Below are positions 7,769 through 15,454 of a DNA stretch of 36,180 nt, in pieces. This DNA is from Chlamydiota bacterium. GTDB lineage: Bacteria > Chlamydiota > Chlamydiia > Chlamydiales > Rhabdochlamydiaceae. The notes beneath the pieces are model-generated. The model ran no database searches, was not told the origin of the DNA, and saw nothing but the letters and a program-made list of their open reading frames with translations. Every line of letters begins with the position of its first letter. The stretch's first letter is position 1. The stretch spans positions 1 to 36,180 of the forward strand of contig JABDFE010000007.1 of the NCBI GenBank assembly GCA_013286675.1. Direction: 5' to 3'. The position numbers and the translations under genes are program-made.

Positions 7769-8233
7769 CTAGATGTCATAGGCTTTTTTATCCCAGCCAA
7801 ACTCAGAATACTTAATTTTTTTCATGTGATTATGAAGACCTTCTGCCATGAATGGAATGATATTTTTAGGAAGTCGTTTCAAGGAAAAAAATTTGAGCGT
7901 GCCGCATTTTTCAGGCTCAGCATTGACAATCTTTCCACTGAATTTTCTACAGACAAAAAATATATTGGACTGCGTTTGAACTTTATCCGTCCACAAATGA
8001 TAGATCATAGAGGAAAGCTCTAAATCAGACTCTCTGATTTCAATGCCTAGCTCCTCTTTCGCTTCCCGGATCATTCCAGCTAAAACAGACTCTCCCACTT
8101 CTACCTTGCCAGCAGGAAGCCCGTACATGCCATCAGCAAATCCTGTACGCGTTCTTAATCCCAATAAAACTCTATTTTTTTGCATCAAAATAAGATGCAC
8201 AACGACAAAAGAGCAGGCAGGAAGCAAATTCAT
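7769..8233 (-). CDS. Nudix hydrolase
   Basis: The 154-residue protein, starting at MNLLPACSF, carries a complete Nudix box GX5EX7REXXEELG: G42, E48, R56-E57, E60-E61-L-G. The family hydrolyses nucleoside diphosphates linked to another moiety, including oxidised dNTPs (MutT type); the substrate here is unknown. A longer frame is open to 8413, but the ATG at 8231-8233 is preferred because it follows GGAGG and overlaps the upstream transporter's stop as ATGA. It is the second gene of a two-gene operon with the transporter. Confidence 0.85.
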   Translation of the reverse strand: MNLLPACSFVVVHLILMQKNRVLLGLRTRTGFADGMYGLPAGKVEVGESVLAGMIREAKEELGIEIRESDLELSSMIYHLWTDKVQTQSNIFFVCRKFSGKIVNAEPEKCGTLKFFSLKRLPKNIIPFMAEGLHNHMKKIKYSEFGWDKKAYDI

Positions 8234-9456
8234 TTTACCTCCAACTGCTCTTTGCTTTGAGCAGATTTCCAAACCACATAGCTTGCTAAGGCTCCAATTG
8301 CCAGTAAATAGAGACCAGCTGACCAGACCCAGCCCGTCATCTGATAAAGCGATAAAGAAATCGCTGAAGCAGGTGCTCCAATGAGCTGTGACCCAAGAGC
8401 GCTTCCTAAACACATGATCGTATACCGGTGCTCAGGTGCCACGCGCTCGAGGGCCCAGGCGTAATATGGAGCTGCAAAGACAACCCCCAAGATCACTAAG
8501 ATCAAACGGATCGCAATCACCATCCCTAAAGAAGCTCCACCGACTAAATAGAATAGCGGAAGAGCTAAAGCCGCAGACCCAAAGGCTCCGATGAACATTA
8601 CCCTCTCTTTTCCGAATTTTTGAGCAAGATAGCCAAAAACCGGCAGTAAGGCCATATCGACAATCAGAAGTAGCGTATTAACCTGCATCACTGCTGTTTT
8701 GCTGATGTTTGTCACTAGCGGAACAAATCCATTCATGAGAATGCAAGGCATCGCATACGCCACAAAGGAAAAGCCTGAAGCGACAATGATCGTTAAAAGT
8801 GAGCTGCGATGTTGCGAGAGCACTTGAAGTAGTGGAAGCCGTTTGACAGGTGCAGCATCTTCCCGTTGATTTTTTAGACGTAAGAAAATGCCAAAAATCG
8901 CCGCGAGGCCGCCTATCCAAAAGAGAATCCGCCATCCCTCTTCCATAAATCCATGCAGGCTAAACCAAGCAACCAAGCCAGAAGCGATGACATAACCTAC
9001 GATTGAAGAGGCTCCGTAGAGCCCGCTGAGGAGGCTTCTTTTTTCCTGAGCGGTGTTTTCTAAAAGATAAAGAGCAGCTCCTGTTGACTCTCCTGCAACA
9101 AAGAAACTCTGCAGCATCCGAGCAAGAGCAAGACAGACAGGCGCCCACACACCAATCGTTTTGTAAACAGGTAAAAAACCTATCCCCAAAGTGAAGATAG
9201 CAATACCAATTAACGAACAACAAAGCGCAAATTTGCGGCCATACCGATCGCCGATGCGACCAAAAAAGATCGAACCTAGTGGTTTTGTCACGAAGCCAAG
9301 CGGAAGCATCGCATAGGTTAAAATCAGAGCTGTAACGGGATCTTCAGGACCAAAGAATAACGGCGCTATAAAAGGCGCTATCAGGCCAAAAAGGGCCTTA
9401 TCATAATTGCCGAGAACATTGCCGATCATGCCGGCAAAGCGGTTAAACATATCCAC
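8230..9456 (-). CDS. MHS-family MFS transporter (ProP-like)
   Basis: The 408-residue membrane protein has 12 predicted helices. The MFS signature loop between helices 2 and 3 reads GSIFFGRIGDRYGRK, preceded by the GFVTKPLG typical of metabolite:H+ symporters (ProP, KgtP, ShiA relatives). A second feature of the subfamily, RMLQSFFVAGESTGAALYLLE, follows. Likely substrates of this group are compatible solutes or dicarboxylates, but the sequence does not decide. The start is ATG at 9456 with a strong AAGGAG seven bases upstream. It is translationally coupled to the Nudix gene. Confidence 0.85.
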   Translation of the reverse strand: MDMFNRFAGMIGNVLGNYDKALFGLIAPFIAPLFFGPEDPVTALILTYAMLPLGFVTKPLGSIFFGRIGDRYGRKFALCCSLIGIAIFTLGIGFLPVYKTIGVWAPVCLALARMLQSFFVAGESTGAALYLLENTAQEKRSLLSGLYGASSIVGYVIASGLVAWFSLHGFMEEGWRILFWIGGLAAIFGIFLRLKNQREDAAPVKRLPLLQVLSQHRSSLLTIIVASGFSFVAYAMPCILMNGFVPLVTNISKTAVMQVNTLLLIVDMALLPVFGYLAQKFGKERVMFIGAFGSAALALPLFYLVGGASLGMVIAIRLILVILGVVFAAPYYAWALERVAPEHRYTIMCLGSALGSQLIGAPASAISLSLYQMTGWVWSAGLYLLAIGALASYVVWKSAQSKEQLEVK

Positions 9457-9640
9457 ACTCCTTACGCTAGTATTACCTAGATCGAGTTATAAGAGTTTAT
9501 CGCTAACGCGAACTTTCAGCCCCGCAAGGGGCACCTCTGGTGATGTGAAAAATGATAAATGAATAAATAGAAAAAGACCAATCAAAAATACATGGACTTA
9601 TAACAATCTATAAATCAACAAGTTATGGAAATAAACTCAA
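9457..9640. other. Intergenic region upstream of MHS transporter, small hairpin
   Basis: There is no gene here. It contains a compact hairpin GCCCCGCAAGGGGC (9519-9532) with a GCAA tetraloop, between TTCA and ACCT. The rest is AT-rich. The hairpin is stable enough to be part of a transcript leader or a small RNA, but it has no T run on either side. Confidence 0.35.
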
Positions 9641-9769
9641 AAATGTGATTTTGATGATACGAAATTTAGGCTAAAAAACACATCATAAGAATCACAATTG
9701 TGATTTTGATGATGTAATTTTAACCCTTATTTTTATATCATAAGAATCACAATTGTGATTTTGATGAGG
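9640..9769. repeat. 55-bp direct repeats with palindrome ATCACAATTGTGAT
   Basis: The perfect palindrome ATCACAATTGTGAT, embedded in CATCATAAG and TTGATGATG arms, occurs centred near 9697 and again near 9752. A degenerate copy (TGTGATTTTGATGATAC) lies near 9643. The three centres are 55 bp apart, so this is a tandem array of about 2.6 units. The last unit runs into the ribosome binding site (GAGGTG) of the ATPase gene at 9776. This looks like an operator array or iterons controlling that gene rather than a CRISPR, because the units are directly abutting with no variable spacers. Confidence 0.65.
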
Positions 9770-9775
9770 TGATTT

Positions 9776-11194
9776 ATGGCAAAATTCATAGGAAGGGAAG
9801 AAGAGATGCGCAAGCTAGATCTTCTTCTTAAAAAAAAATCCTCGAGTTTGGTAGTGATGCATGGAAGACGGCGGATTGGAAAAAGCCGCCTAGCAGAAGA
9901 GTTTGGTTCCAAGCATCGTTTTATTTCTCTCTCTGGGTTGCCTATCACACGTAAAACGACTGCTCAAGATCAAAGAAATGAATTCGTAAGGCAATTATCC
10001 ACCAAATATCGTGTACCTAAAATACAATCAGACGATTGGGGAAATTTGTTTTGGATGTTAGCAAGCATAACTCAATCTGGCAGGGTTATCATCTTGCTTG
10101 ATGAGATATCCTGGATGGCTCATAAGGATGACACATTTCTTGGAAAACTGAAAATAAACTGGGACGAACAATTTTCAAAAAACCCAGAGCTCATCTTGAT
10201 CCTTTGTGGCTCTGTATCGAGCTGGATCGAAGAAAATATTTTATCCAGTACAGGTTTTCTAGGACGTATTTCTTTGGATATCGTTTTGCGCGAGCTTTCC
10301 TTAAGCGAATGCCGCAAATTTTGGCCAAAAAGAATTGCTCCTTACGAAATTCTCAAAGTTCTTTCAATCACTGGAGGCGTACCAAAATATCTCGAAGAGA
10401 TCGTGCCAGAACTCTCTGCGGAAAACAATATTCGAAACCTCTGTTTTACGCCGGATGGGCTTCTATTTCGCGAGTTCAACCAAATTTTTTCTGATCTTTT
10501 TAAAAAACGTGCAAAACATCATCAAGAAATCCTACAAACACTTGCTAATGGAGCTCAAGATTTGGATTCTATCTGCAAGAAGCTCTCTATCGAAAAAAGC
10601 GGCTCCTTATCCAAAGATTTGCATCACCTACAACAAGCAGGATTTATTCAGGTCGATTCGACTTGGAATTTGAAAGAGAAAATAACTTCACGACTCAAGC
10701 TCTTTCGTCTTTCGGACAACTACATCCGTTTCTACCTCAAGTATATTTTTCCCAAAAGGCAGCAAATTGAAGACAAAACAATGCAGCTTCAAACCGTTGA
10801 GTCGCTTCCAGGATGGTTTGGAACTTTAGGTCTTCAGTTTGAAAATCTCATCCTAGCCAATAAATTAATCTTATTTTCAAAACTTGGGATCCCACCTGAT
10901 TCAATCGTTCATAGTGGGCCATTTTTCCAAAGAAAAACAAAAATACTAGAAGGATGCCAAATTGATCTTCTGATTCAAACAAAAACTAGAGTTCTCTATC
11001 TTTGCGAGATAAAGTTTTCAGAAAATCCCATTGGAGCTTTTGTTATCAAAGAAGTTAAAGAAAAAATCCGCAGGCTCACTGTCCCACGTCTCTATTCTAT
11101 TCGCCCTGTTTTGATTCATGTCAATGGAGTCACCGATGTAGTGAAAGATTCGGAACTTTTTGACCATATCATCGATTTCCAAACACTTCTTTAA
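9776..11194 (+). CDS. AAA/STAND-like ATPase with DUF234-type PD-(D/E)XK C-terminus
   Basis: The 472-residue protein begins MAKFIGREEEMRKLDLLL, the usual opening of the ATPase_2 (archaeal ATPase) family. Walker A is GRRRIGKS (residues 30-37) and Walker B is VIILLDEIS near residue 105. A winged-helix-like middle section (ILQTLANGAQDLDSICKKLS) is followed by a C-terminal region with a PD-(D/E)XK-like core, QIDLLI followed by LCEIKF, as in DUF234. The family is common in archaea and patchily spread in bacteria; its role is unsettled and may be defence, mobile-element or regulatory. It is a single-gene unit: palindromic direct repeats in front and a strong terminator behind suggest an acquired, separately regulated module. 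Confidence 0.8.
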   Translation: MAKFIGREEEMRKLDLLLKKKSSSLVVMHGRRRIGKSRLAEEFGSKHRFISLSGLPITRKTTAQDQRNEFVRQLSTKYRVPKIQSDDWGNLFWMLASITQSGRVIILLDEISWMAHKDDTFLGKLKINWDEQFSKNPELILILCGSVSSWIEENILSSTGFLGRISLDIVLRELSLSECRKFWPKRIAPYEILKVLSITGGVPKYLEEIVPELSAENNIRNLCFTPDGLLFREFNQIFSDLFKKRAKHHQEILQTLANGAQDLDSICKKLSIEKSGSLSKDLHHLQQAGFIQVDSTWNLKEKITSRLKLFRLSDNYIRFYLKYIFPKRQQIEDKTMQLQTVESLPGWFGTLGLQFENLILANKLILFSKLGIPPDSIVHSGPFFQRKTKILEGCQIDLLIQTKTRVLYLCEIKFSENPIGAFVIKEVKEKIRRLTVPRLYSIRPVLIHVNGVTDVVKDSELFDHIIDFQTLL

Positions 11195-11198
11195 AAAG

Positions 11199-11229
11199 AA
11201 AAAGACCATCCAAAAGGATGGTCTTTTTT
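11199..11229. terminator. Bidirectional intrinsic terminator
   Basis: The 13-bp stem AAAAAGACCATCC with GGATGGTCTTTTT surrounds an AAAA loop. A T run follows on the plus strand and an equivalent run on the minus strand. It lies between the convergent ATPase and acpP genes and fits a terminator for both. Confidence 0.9.
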
Positions 11230-11248
11230 GAGAAAGAGGGGCTTAAAA

Positions 11249-11494
11249 TTAAGCGCCTTTTTTCTTTTGAATAAAGGCAACGACGTCACCGACGGTTTTG
11301 AGCTTTTCTGCTTCTTCTTCAGTGATTTCAAAGCCGAAGCGCTCTTCGAACGTCATAATTAGCTCTGTGAGGTCGAGAGAATCGGCATTGAGATCCTCGA
11401 TGAATGATTTTTCAAGCGTAACATCAGCTGCGTCAACACCCAGTTGCTCCACAACGATGTCTATAACGTCTTTTTCTAGAGATGACATAAGCAT
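11249..11494 (-). CDS. acpP: Acyl carrier protein
   Basis: The 81-residue acidic protein carries the growing fatty acyl chain on a phosphopantetheine attached to the Ser of the DSL motif (D38-S39-L40 in [15 protein letters not shown]). Most family members start at MS..., corresponding to the third residue here (ATG 11486-11488). The first ATG (11492-11494) has AAGGA at optimal spacing and may be the one used. It is the last gene of the fab operon, separated from fabG by a hairpin element. Confidence 0.95.
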   Translation of the reverse strand: MLMSSLEKDVIDIVVEQLGVDAADVTLEKSFIEDLNADSLDLTELIMTFEERFGFEITEEEAEKLKTVGDVVAFIQKKKGA

Positions 11495-11515
11495 ACGTTT
11501 CCTTTTTTGTTTTCA

Positions 11516-11709
11516 GAGGCAATTGTAAAACTCATGTGCCCCATAAAATCGCCCTTTTGTCGCCATTTCTCGCTGCACCTCCTCGCCTGCCCATTCGGGC
11601 ATGGTCTCGTCGGCGCAGCCCCAGATACCTTCTGGGCCAGCATGCTGGCCCTGAAAACTGGCGTCAAAATCATCGATTTTCTGAGGCACAGTAGTTTTGC
11701 AACTGCCTC
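11516..11709. mobile_element. Palindromic hairpin element B (GAGGCA family) between fabG and acpP
   Basis: The 194-bp quasi-palindrome has one end GAGGCAATTGTAAAACT and the other, reversed, GAGGCAGTTGCAAAACT. The arms continue to pair through GTGCC, AAAATCG and TTTTG. It is the same length as, and nearly identical to, the element inside the glycosyltransferase gene at 19784-19977. Read on the minus strand it encodes the same 65-residue peptide, without stops. It lies 8 bp after the fabG stop and 21 bp before acpP, so it should be transcribed within the operon and fold in the mRNA. A four-base target duplication is not clear here (TTCA versus TCAA). Confidence 0.85.
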
Positions 11710-11717
11710 TCAATCCT

Positions 11718-12470
11718 TTACATGACCATTCCGCCGTCAACTGTCAGCACTTGTCCAGTGATATAATTGGACCAGTCACTGGCTAAAAAGACGGCTGTAT
11801 TTGCAATCTCCTCGGCATCGCCAAGTCGACCCATGGGCACTTGTTTTAAAATTCCTTCTTTCTGCGCATCGGTTAAAACATCGGTCATCGGTGTTTTAAT
11901 AAAACCAGGAGCGATGCAATTGACGCAGATACCGCGGCTTGCAACCTCTTTGGCTAGAGACTGGGTAAACCCAATCATCCCTGCTTTCGATGCAGCATAA
12001 TTCGTCTGTCCTGCATTCCCATTGAGACCGACAACGGAAGTGATATTGATAATCTTTCCGCCTCTAGCCTTCAACATGGGCCTGACAAGAGCTTGGCAAG
12101 TATTATAAACGGATTTAAGATTCACGGCAATGACTCGGTCCCAATCTTCTTCGGTCATCTTCATTAAAAGGCCATCGCGCGTGATCCCGGCGTTATTGAC
12201 AAGAACATCAATTTTCCCAAATTCAGCGAGAACTTCTTGAAGGGCCTGATCGACCGCTTTTTTATCAGAAACATCAGCGAGTTTTACAAAAAATTTTTGG
12301 TTGGGATAAGTTTTTTTGAGGTGTTCGAGGATTTCAGCAGCTCTTTCTGCATTTGTCCCGAAGATCGCTACATGGGCACCTTCTCGAGCAAATGCCATGA
12401 CGATTTCTCGTCCGATCCCTGCAGTCCCGCCTGTGATGACTGCTGCTTTATCTTGGAGATGGTATTGCAT
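11718..12470 (-). CDS. fabG: 3-oxoacyl-[acyl-carrier-protein] reductase
   Basis: The 250-residue short-chain dehydrogenase reduces 3-oxoacyl-ACP with NADPH in fatty acid elongation. It has the dinucleotide-binding TGGTAGIG (residues 13-20), NNAG (92-95) and the catalytic set S145, Y158, K162 (NYAASK). The C-terminus GQVLTVDGGMVM is typical of FabG. The start overlaps the end of fabD by 23 nt and follows GAGA. Downstream, only 8 bp separate its stop from the hairpin element that precedes acpP. Confidence 0.95.
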   Translation of the reverse strand: MQYHLQDKAAVITGGTAGIGREIVMAFAREGAHVAIFGTNAERAAEILEHLKKTYPNQKFFVKLADVSDKKAVDQALQEVLAEFGKIDVLVNNAGITRDGLLMKMTEEDWDRVIAVNLKSVYNTCQALVRPMLKARGGKIINITSVVGLNGNAGQTNYAASKAGMIGFTQSLAKEVASRGICVNCIAPGFIKTPMTDVLTDAQKEGILKQVPMGRLGDAEEIANTAVFLASDWSNYITGQVLTVDGGMVM

Positions 12471-13371
12471 TTAAATTCTCTAGGTCTGTTGTTTTTTCGA
12501 TGTTCAAGGTTTGACCTTTGACGCCGATTTTTTTATTCATGCCGCTAAGGGTTTTACCAGGCCCAATCTCAATATAAAGGTCGACATCGTCTAAAAGACG
12601 GATCCCCTTCTCCCACTGAGTTGGACTTGCGACTTGGAGCACAAGATGGTCGCGGATTTGAGAAATTGAGTCAACAAAATCTCCAGGCACATTCATGACA
12701 AATTGAACTGTGCTCTCATTTAAAGGAGTAGAGAGGAGTAATGATTTGAGCTTGTCTTGAGCAGAGCGCATTAACGGTGTGTGGAAAGCTCCCGACACTT
12801 CTAAAGGAAGGACTCTTTTTGCGCCTTGAGCTTTTAACATCTCTTCTGCCTCTGGCATTGCAGACGTTAATCCTGCAATCACAACTTGTCCAGGACAGTT
12901 CAAATTGGCGATCCAAACATTTTCAGGAAGACTCTTTGCAACTACTTGAGGATCGAGCCCTAAAACAACACGCATGGTGCTCGGCACTTCTTGGCAAGCT
13001 TCCTGCATATATTTTCCACGAGCGGCAACAATTTGCAATGCGTCGACAAAAGAGATACGGCCTGAAGCATATAAAGCGGTATACTCCCCTAAGCTCAAAC
13101 CTGCGCAAATAGAGGGCTGAAGCTGAGGATAGAGCTGCTGGATCACACGCAAAATAGCAACGCTGACAATAAAGATGGCGGGCTGGCTGTTTTTAGTGAG
13201 GGTGAGCTCTGTCTCAGGACCTTCTAGAATTAAACGTGTGAAATCGAAAGAGAGAATTTTAGAAGCCTCTTCAAATGTCTCCCGCACGATCGGGTAAGCG
13301 TCGTAAAAATCTTTGGCCATACCGACATATTGAGCTCCCTGTCCAGGGAAAATAAACGCGATTTTATTCAT
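12448..13371 (-). CDS. fabD: Malonyl-CoA:ACP transacylase
   Basis: The 307-residue enzyme transfers malonyl groups from CoA to ACP. It has GQGAQ at residues 10-14, the nucleophile S93 in GLSLGEY and the catalytic His in SGAFHTPLM. It overlaps fabH (8 nt) and fabG (23 nt), which indicates strict co-translation in the fab operon. Length is normal. Confidence 0.95.
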   Translation of the reverse strand: MNKIAFIFPGQGAQYVGMAKDFYDAYPIVRETFEEASKILSFDFTRLILEGPETELTLTKNSQPAIFIVSVAILRVIQQLYPQLQPSICAGLSLGEYTALYASGRISFVDALQIVAARGKYMQEACQEVPSTMRVVLGLDPQVVAKSLPENVWIANLNCPGQVVIAGLTSAMPEAEEMLKAQGAKRVLPLEVSGAFHTPLMRSAQDKLKSLLLSTPLNESTVQFVMNVPGDFVDSISQIRDHLVLQVASPTQWEKGIRLLDDVDLYIEIGPGKTLSGMNKKIGVKGQTLNIEKTTDLENLNAIPSPR

Positions 13372-14362
13372 GCGTCAGCAGCGATGCTCCCCATGTGAGT
13401 CCAGCTCCGAATGCAGTTAAAAGGATGTTATCTCCTTTTTTTGCATTGTTTTGCCGGAGCATTTCATCTAAAGCAATACCGATAGAGGAAGCTGAAGTAT
13501 TGCCATATTTATGAATCGTAACGAAGACTTTTTCCATTGGAATTTCGAATCTTTTTGCTAACGCTTCGATGATCCGCATGTTGGCTTGGTGAGGAATCAG
13601 CCAGGAAATCTCATTTTCTTTAACTCCTGCTCGATCGATCACTTCTTTAGAAGCCGATTCCATCCTGCGGACAGCATGTTTAAACACTTCTTTTCCTTCC
13701 ATTTGGAGGTAGTGGAGACCGCAATCGACAGTCTCGCGCGTCGCAGGCTGGCGGGATCCTCCGGCAGGTAGAATGAGCAGTTTGGCTAATTCCCCATCAG
13801 AACCCAAAGAAATTTCACGGATAGCCAGTCCATGCCCTTCAGAAGAAATCACAGCAGCGGAAGCTCCGTCTCCGAAGAGAACGCAGGTATTACGGTCTTG
13901 GTAGTTGACGATGCTAGAGAGCTTTTCTGCAGCCACAACCAGAATATTTTTGTAGATACCCGACTCGATGAAAGCCTTGGCCATGCCCAAAACATAAAGA
14001 TACCCGGTACAGGCGGCTTGAACATCGACGGCTGCAGCCTTAGTTGCACCGAGCTGGTTCTGGATTAAGCAAGCAGTACTTGGGAAAACATAGTCAGGGG
14101 TCAGGGTTGCAAATAAGATAAGGTCTAAACTGTCAGCAGGAATTTTAGAGGCTTCTAGGGCCTTTTTGGCAGCCTCTAGGCCCATATCTGAGGTGAATTC
14201 ATCAGGGCGGGCAATACGGCGCTCTTTCATCCCTGTCCGGCTGACGATCCACTCGTCGTTCGTCTCGACCATCTTCTCGAGGTCTTGGTTAGTCAGCACG
14301 CGCTCAGGGACATAGCTCCCAGTACCAATAATTTTAGCAGTCGGTCGATTAAAATTTTGCAT
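13364..14362 (-). CDS. fabH: 3-oxoacyl-[acyl-carrier-protein] synthase III
   Basis: The 332-residue enzyme condenses acetyl-CoA with malonyl-ACP to begin fatty acid synthesis. The catalytic triad is visible: C118 in VQAACTG, His in WLIPHQANMR and Asn in HKYGNTSASS. The C-terminus AFGAGLTWGASLL is characteristic. It is the first gene of the fab operon. A perfect TATAAT lies only eight bases before the ATG and there is no Shine-Dalgarno, so the message may be leaderless or nearly so. Confidence 0.95.
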   Translation of the reverse strand: MQNFNRPTAKIIGTGSYVPERVLTNQDLEKMVETNDEWIVSRTGMKERRIARPDEFTSDMGLEAAKKALEASKIPADSLDLILFATLTPDYVFPSTACLIQNQLGATKAAAVDVQAACTGYLYVLGMAKAFIESGIYKNILVVAAEKLSSIVNYQDRNTCVLFGDGASAAVISSEGHGLAIREISLGSDGELAKLLILPAGGSRQPATRETVDCGLHYLQMEGKEVFKHAVRRMESASKEVIDRAGVKENEISWLIPHQANMRIIEALAKRFEIPMEKVFVTIHKYGNTSASSIGIALDEMLRQNNAKKGDNILLTAFGAGLTWGASLLTHE

Positions 14363-14370
14363 GTTGAATC

Positions 14371-14399
14371 ATTATACCCCAAAATCGAAAAAAAGGGAA
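14371..14399 (-). promoter_or_regulatory. Possible fabH promoter (leaderless?)
   Basis: On the minus strand a perfect -10 hexamer TATAAT (14371-14376) is preceded at 17 nt by a poor -35 (TTCCCT). The ATG follows only eight bases later, which would put transcription start at or next to the start codon. A match this good may still be chance in AT-rich sequence. Confidence 0.35.
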
Positions 14400-14469
14400 C
14401 TTCAATCAATTTCAAGTAAATTTTTTAATTGAATTCGCGACTTTAGCAGAACTAGTACATTAAAATGCG

Positions 14470-14697
14470 CCTAATAAACACCTGCTACGAAATGAGGATG
14501 CGGATTGATAGTTCGCATCTCGCCATTCGTGATCTTTTTGGCAAGAGGATCTGTTTTTTTCATCGGGTTTTGGAAAAAACTTTCAGCTTTGTTTTTGTTG
14601 TCGTATGACTAATGAGATTGCTAATCACTTCATAGCTCGTAAGGGGTCGCGCGCTCCAGTTTTGGGTAATGTGGCAGAATAACCAATGCTCTATCTT
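14470..14697 (-). pseudogene. ISAzo13-type transposase, C-terminal remnant
   Basis: The minus strand encodes FKIEHWLFCHITQNW, then SARPLTSYEVISNLI and SHTTTKTKLKVF. After a frame change it continues MKKTDPLAKKITNGEMRTIN. This matches the end of Rhodopirellula/ISAzo13 DDE transposases (pattern NxIEHRLFSHI.NWRGRPLTSYE, TTT.TGLKV, YP.G.KVTD.EM). The N-terminal two thirds are missing and a frameshift and stop interrupt the rest. The remnant begins exactly at the end of the neighbouring 117-residue gene. No intact insertion sequence is present. Confidence 0.65.
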
Positions 14698-15049
14698 AAA
14701 TAAGTTCATCTCCGCAGATTTTCAATAAACACCAGATTACGCGACTCATTAAGCAAGATGGTGTGGAATCAGGGTATCCCAGATCTTTCGTCATCAAGTT
14801 GCACATGCCCCTAATTTTACTATCTACAATAAGGCTAACTCGATCTTCATCAAGAGGAGTCGATTGGGGGAAATCAGAAGCGTTTAATCTCTCTAGGATA
14901 GCCCAAGTTATAACCTGTAAATAAGCTTGATACTCATTAGAAGTAAGATTATTAGTGAGGCTAGCCCCCATTTTATTAAAAATGCACTCAAGAGCGTCTG
15001 GATTGAGTCGCCCCACAATTGTTTGTGTTAAATCTAGTTGTGTTACCAT
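14696..15049 (-). CDS. Unknown 117-residue protein, perhaps truncated by a transposase remnant
   Basis: I do not recognise this protein. It starts MVTQLDLTQTIVGRLNPDAL with AAAAGG six bases before the ATG. The early segment LNPDALECIFNKMG is loosely like the first helix of an F-box (Leu-Pro-x-x-Leu-x-x-Ile-Phe), and the rest is helical. It ends at the point where transposase-like sequence begins, so the C-terminus may be an artefact of the insertion. The surrounding DNA is AT-rich and without operon partners, as expected for an accessory gene. Confidence 0.45.
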   Translation of the reverse strand: MVTQLDLTQTIVGRLNPDALECIFNKMGASLTNNLTSNEYQAYLQVITWAILERLNASDFPQSTPLDEDRVSLIVDSKIRGMCNLMTKDLGYPDSTPSCLMSRVIWCLLKICGDELI

Positions 15050-15454
15050 ATCAACCTTTTTTGTTAAAACTTGGGTTGTATTTTATCATAAAAAATTCTT
15101 AAAGTCAAATGTAACTCAACCTGTGGTTGACTAGTTATAAAGAACTCTAAAAAAATAATTGATGGGATTTTAAGAAATTACATTGAAACTGGCTCAAATT
15201 CAAGACACCTTCTTTGGCACTGATTGATTACCAATGCGTTTGTGGCTGCATTTTAGCGAGTTTTCTCTCAATTCATTTTTTTGTCACGCATAGAGATGCA
15301 AAGAAGTCTATGCTTTTAACCTACCTAGCATTAGTCACTTATAACGTCTTTATTATCAACCAACTTCAAACAGATGGTTTTGAATTAATTTATATAAATT
15401 ATTTATTATAAAATTAATAAAATAGATATAATAATTAAATAAAAACGAGACAAA
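15050..15454. other. AT-rich intergenic region without a confident gene
   Basis: The stretch divides two divergently oriented accessory genes. A 65-codon plus-strand frame from a TTG at 15214 to 15411 encodes Cys-rich, hydrophobic sequence (LIDYQCVCGCILASFLSIHF). It has no ribosome binding site and I do not trust it as a gene. The last 70 bases before the CPBP protease are almost pure A and T and probably contain its promoter, but several -10-like boxes overlap. Confidence 0.4.

Noticed and set aside
7769-8413. Longer 214-residue start for the Nudix protein
   Set aside because: The extra 60 residues are the transporter's C-terminal codons read in another frame; the ATG at 8233 has GGAGG and an ATGA overlap.
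9640-9769. CRISPR-like array
   Set aside because: The repeats abut or are separated by similar sequence at a fixed 55-bp period, with only two to three units, a palindromic core and no cas genes nearby; an operator array fits better.
15214-15411. 65-codon Cys-rich frame before the CPBP gene
   Set aside because: TTG start, no ribosome binding site, no family resemblance and no neighbouring support; left as intergenic.
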